Made by a program: the position numbers and the translations under genes. A DNA stretch of 16,244 bases from JBOFHT01 sp051649785 (GTDB lineage: Archaea; Methanobacteriota; Methanobacteria; Methanobacteriales; Methanobacteriaceae), in assembly GCA_051649785.1 (NCBI GenBank), contig JBOFHT010000054.1, positions 1 through 16,244 of the forward strand. Direction: 5' to 3'. Of this stretch, positions 14,678 to 16,244 are shown in pieces. A model generated the notes under the pieces. It worked only from the letters and a program-made list of their open reading frames with translations, made no database searches and had not been told where the DNA came from. The number at the start of each line of letters is the position of its first letter. Positions within the stretch are counted from its first letter, which is position 1.

Positions 14678-14696
14678 TCTAAAATTTTATTTTAGA
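14678..14696. terminator. AT hairpin between convergent metY and cysK, overlapping the cysK stop
   Basis: TCTAAAAT (14678-14685) and ATTTTAGA (14689-14696) form an 8-bp stem with a TTT loop covering the cysK stop codon. The nearby T-rich strand (ATTTTTATC) could help release. With a single G/C pair the stem is weak, so a role as bidirectional end signal is only possible. Confidence 0.3.
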
Positions 14697-15678
14697 AAAT
14701 ACTTTTATATTCTTTAAAAATATCTTCAAAAACCCAATCCATTGATAAATAACGCTCACCAGTATCTGGTAAAATAGCTAATATTCTTTTATCTTTGTTT
14801 TTTGGGTTTTTAGCTAATTCTAAAGCAGCATATAATGAAGCTCCTGAGGATATTCCTGAGAAAATTCCTTCAGTTCTAGCTAGCTGAATCATTGTTTTTG
14901 AAGCATCTTCATCTTTAACAGTTATTATTTCATCAATATATTCACTTTTAAAGTTGTCTGGAATAAACCCTGCACCAATTCCCTGAATTTTATGAGGACT
15001 AGGGCTTCCTCCTGATAAAACTGGGGATTCTATTGGCTCGACTGCAATAAATTCAATAGTTTCATCTTTTTCTTTAAGATTTTTAGCTATACCTGATATG
15101 GTTCCACCAGTACCTACTCCTGCAATAAAAATATCTATTTTCCCTCCACAATCTTCCCAAATTTCATTAGCTGTGGTATTATAGTGAGTTTCTATATTTG
15201 CCGGATTTTTAAATTGATTAAATGTATAGGAATTATCATAATTTCCAAGTAATTCTTCAACTTTTGCTATTGAACCATTCATTCCTTTACTTCCTGGTGT
15301 TAAAACAATATCAACACCAAATACTGCAAGAAGTTTTTTTCTCTCAAGAGACATTGTTTCAGGCATAACTAAAATAAGTTTATATCCTTTTATAGCTGCA
15401 ATAAAAGCTAAACCTATTCCAGTATTTCCACTTGTAGGTTCAATTAAAACAGTATCTTTATTAATTAACCCTTCTTCTTCAGCTTTATTTATCATTCCTA
15501 AAGCTATTCTATCTTTAACACTACTTAATGGATTAAATGATTCTAATTTAACAATAATTTCGCAATTAAAGTCAGAATCATTAATTTTATTTAATCTAAC
15601 TAATGGAGTTTTCCCAATTAATTCTGTTAAATTATCCGCAATTCGTTCTCCAGCTACATTTTCAGCTATTTTTACCAT
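14692..15678 (-). CDS. cysK: Cysteine synthase (O-acetylserine sulfhydrylase family)
   Basis: CysK uses pyridoxal phosphate to make cysteine from an activated serine and sulfide. The protein is 328 residues, normal for the family. It shows IGKTPLVRLNKI (21-32), cofactor lysine K55 in SSVKDRIA, the substrate loop TSGNTG (82-87), the phosphate-binding GVGTGGTISG (187-196), GISSGAS (275-281) and PDTGERYLS (304-312). The ATG at 15678 has AAGGG some 9-13 bases upstream, a modest ribosome site. The gene lies 75 bases after iscU on the same strand, so the two are likely co-transcribed and link cysteine supply to Fe-S assembly. Whether the substrate is O-acetylserine or O-phosphoserine cannot be decided here; no cysE is in the window. 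Cystathionine beta-synthase is related but usually carries a different C-terminus. Confidence 0.93.
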   Translation of the reverse strand: MVKIAENVAGERIADNLTELIGKTPLVRLNKINDSDFNCEIIVKLESFNPLSSVKDRIALGMINKAEEEGLINKDTVLIEPTSGNTGIGLAFIAAIKGYKLILVMPETMSLERKKLLAVFGVDIVLTPGSKGMNGSIAKVEELLGNYDNSYTFNQFKNPANIETHYNTTANEIWEDCGGKIDIFIAGVGTGGTISGIAKNLKEKDETIEFIAVEPIESPVLSGGSPSPHKIQGIGAGFIPDNFKSEYIDEIITVKDEDASKTMIQLARTEGIFSGISSGASLYAALELAKNPKNKDKRILAILPDTGERYLSMDWVFEDIFKEYKSIF

Positions 15679-15741
15679 TTAAACAAACCCTTATCTTATT
15701 GCTTTTTATTATATGCTCCCTATTAACCATTATTTTTTGGT

Positions 15742-15766
15742 CAAGCTTTTTTTCTAAAAAAGCTTG
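15742..15766. repeat. Hairpin spanning the iscU stop codon
   Basis: CAAGCTTTTTT (15742-15752) and AAAAAAGCTTG (15756-15766) form a perfect 11-bp stem with a three-base loop (15753-15755). The stem covers the last codons (KLF) and the stop of iscU, and the stop codon lies at the loop. No T-run follows on the minus strand, so it is not a typical terminator. A processing or 3'-stabilising element between iscU and cysK is possible. Confidence 0.65.
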
Positions 15767-16131
15767 GATTTATAATCATCGATAGCTGCTTTTAATGCAT
15801 CTGCCGCTAAATTGGAACAATGCATTTTAACAGGAGGTAATCCATCAAGTTCATTTGCCACATCATCTCTTGTAATTTCCAATGCTTCTTCAATAGTTTT
15901 TCCAACAGCGATTTCTGTTATCATACTACTAGTTGCAATAGCTGCACCACAGCCAAATGTTTTAAATTTAATATCTTTAATAATATTATCTTCAACTTTA
16001 ATGTAAATAGTCATTAAATCCCCACAGGTAGGATTTCCTACAGTTCCAACACCATCAGCATCTTCTATTTCACCAACATTTCGAGGTTTTGAAAAATGAT
16101 CCATTACTTTTTCTGAGTACATTTCTTCCAT
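15754..16131 (-). CDS. iscU: Fe-S cluster assembly scaffold, IscU/NifU N-terminal type
   Basis: This scaffold holds a nascent Fe-S cluster built with sulfur from a cysteine desulfurase, then passes it to target proteins. The 125 residues are one complete IscU domain. The three cluster-binding cysteines are C36 in GNPTCGD, C61 in FGCGAAIATSSM and C105 in KMHCSNLA, with the conserved D38. The N-terminus YSEKVMDHFSKPRNVG is typical. There is no ferredoxin or Nfu extension, so it is IscU-like rather than full NifU. The ATG at 16131 lies just after AAAGGTGAT, an exact archaeal ribosome site. The desulfurase partner (NifS/IscS) is not in the window but may lie upstream beyond the right edge. cysK follows on the same strand. 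Confidence 0.95.
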   Translation of the reverse strand: MEEMYSEKVMDHFSKPRNVGEIEDADGVGTVGNPTCGDLMTIYIKVEDNIIKDIKFKTFGCGAAIATSSMITEIAVGKTIEEALEITRDDVANELDGLPPVKMHCSNLAADALKAAIDDYKSKLF

Positions 16132-16244
16132 GATATCACCTTTGTTACTTAATTTATACTCTATTTTTTTCTATTATATATTATATTAACTTATATTACA
16201 TTATTATTAACTATTATTACTATTATTTATTTGCACCATGTAAA
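16132..16244. promoter_or_regulatory. Upstream region of iscU, cut by the window edge
   Basis: This AT-rich stretch contains the iscU ribosome binding site (GGTGAT at 16140-16135) and TATA-like sequence on the minus strand (TATAATATATAAT, about 16174-16186), at a plausible distance upstream. Nothing else can be supported. Confidence 0.35.

Overview
The window looks like a chromosomal piece of a very AT-rich methanogenic archaeon of the order Methanobacteriales, most like Methanobrevibacter or Methanosphaera; the species cannot be fixed from sequence alone. The reasons are: ribosome binding sites of the GGTGAT/GGAGG type, a class II tRNA-Leu without encoded CCA, a MetX acyltransferase fused to a CBS pair (an arrangement I associate with methanogens), Asn-rich tracts built from AAT codons, and long non-coding spacers that are almost only A and T. 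No transposase, integrase, phage gene or CRISPR array is visible.

Layout. (1) 1-1336: the 5' end of an unrecognised gene on the minus strand, a spacer with two inverted repeats, a small membrane-anchored extracytoplasmic protein, a perfect 89-bp-period tandem duplication that starts inside that gene's last codons, and tRNA-Leu(GAG). (2) 1939-5544, plus strand: a nucleotide-sugar/glycosylation cluster with galU (UDP-glucose synthesis), a coiled-coil protein, an NAD-dependent sugar epimerase/dehydratase and a membrane-anchored family 2 glycosyltransferase. (3) 5582-6727, minus strand: a class I SAM methyltransferase that reads open well upstream of its first ATG and seems to lack a standard start codon. 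(4) 7403-8080: RNase III (rnc), rare in archaea, followed by a long predicted hairpin in the gap before metX. (5) 8215-11917, minus strand: metX-CBS, a small membrane protein and cysS with an Asn-rich insertion. (6) 12284-12959, plus strand: two overlapping small genes of DUF4258-like and DUF2283-like type, a possible toxin-antitoxin-like pair. (7) 13271-16131: metY on the plus strand, preceded by a nested inverted repeat, and iscU/nifU-cysK on the minus strand.

How the genes fit together. The right half is dominated by sulfur amino acid and Fe-S functions. MetX activates homoserine and MetY puts sulfide on it to give homocysteine. CysK makes cysteine, CysRS loads it on tRNA, and IscU uses cysteine-derived sulfur for Fe-S clusters. 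The left half makes UDP-sugars and transfers sugars, probably to a lipid carrier for surface glycans or glycoproteins.

The most unusual features are the AAT/ATT microsatellite-like tracts. They recur in spacers, in N-termini and inside conserved enzymes (CysRS, the methyltransferase). Also notable are the apparently non-canonical methyltransferase start, the rnc-adjacent hairpin, the metY upstream dyad and the DUF4258/DUF2283 pair.
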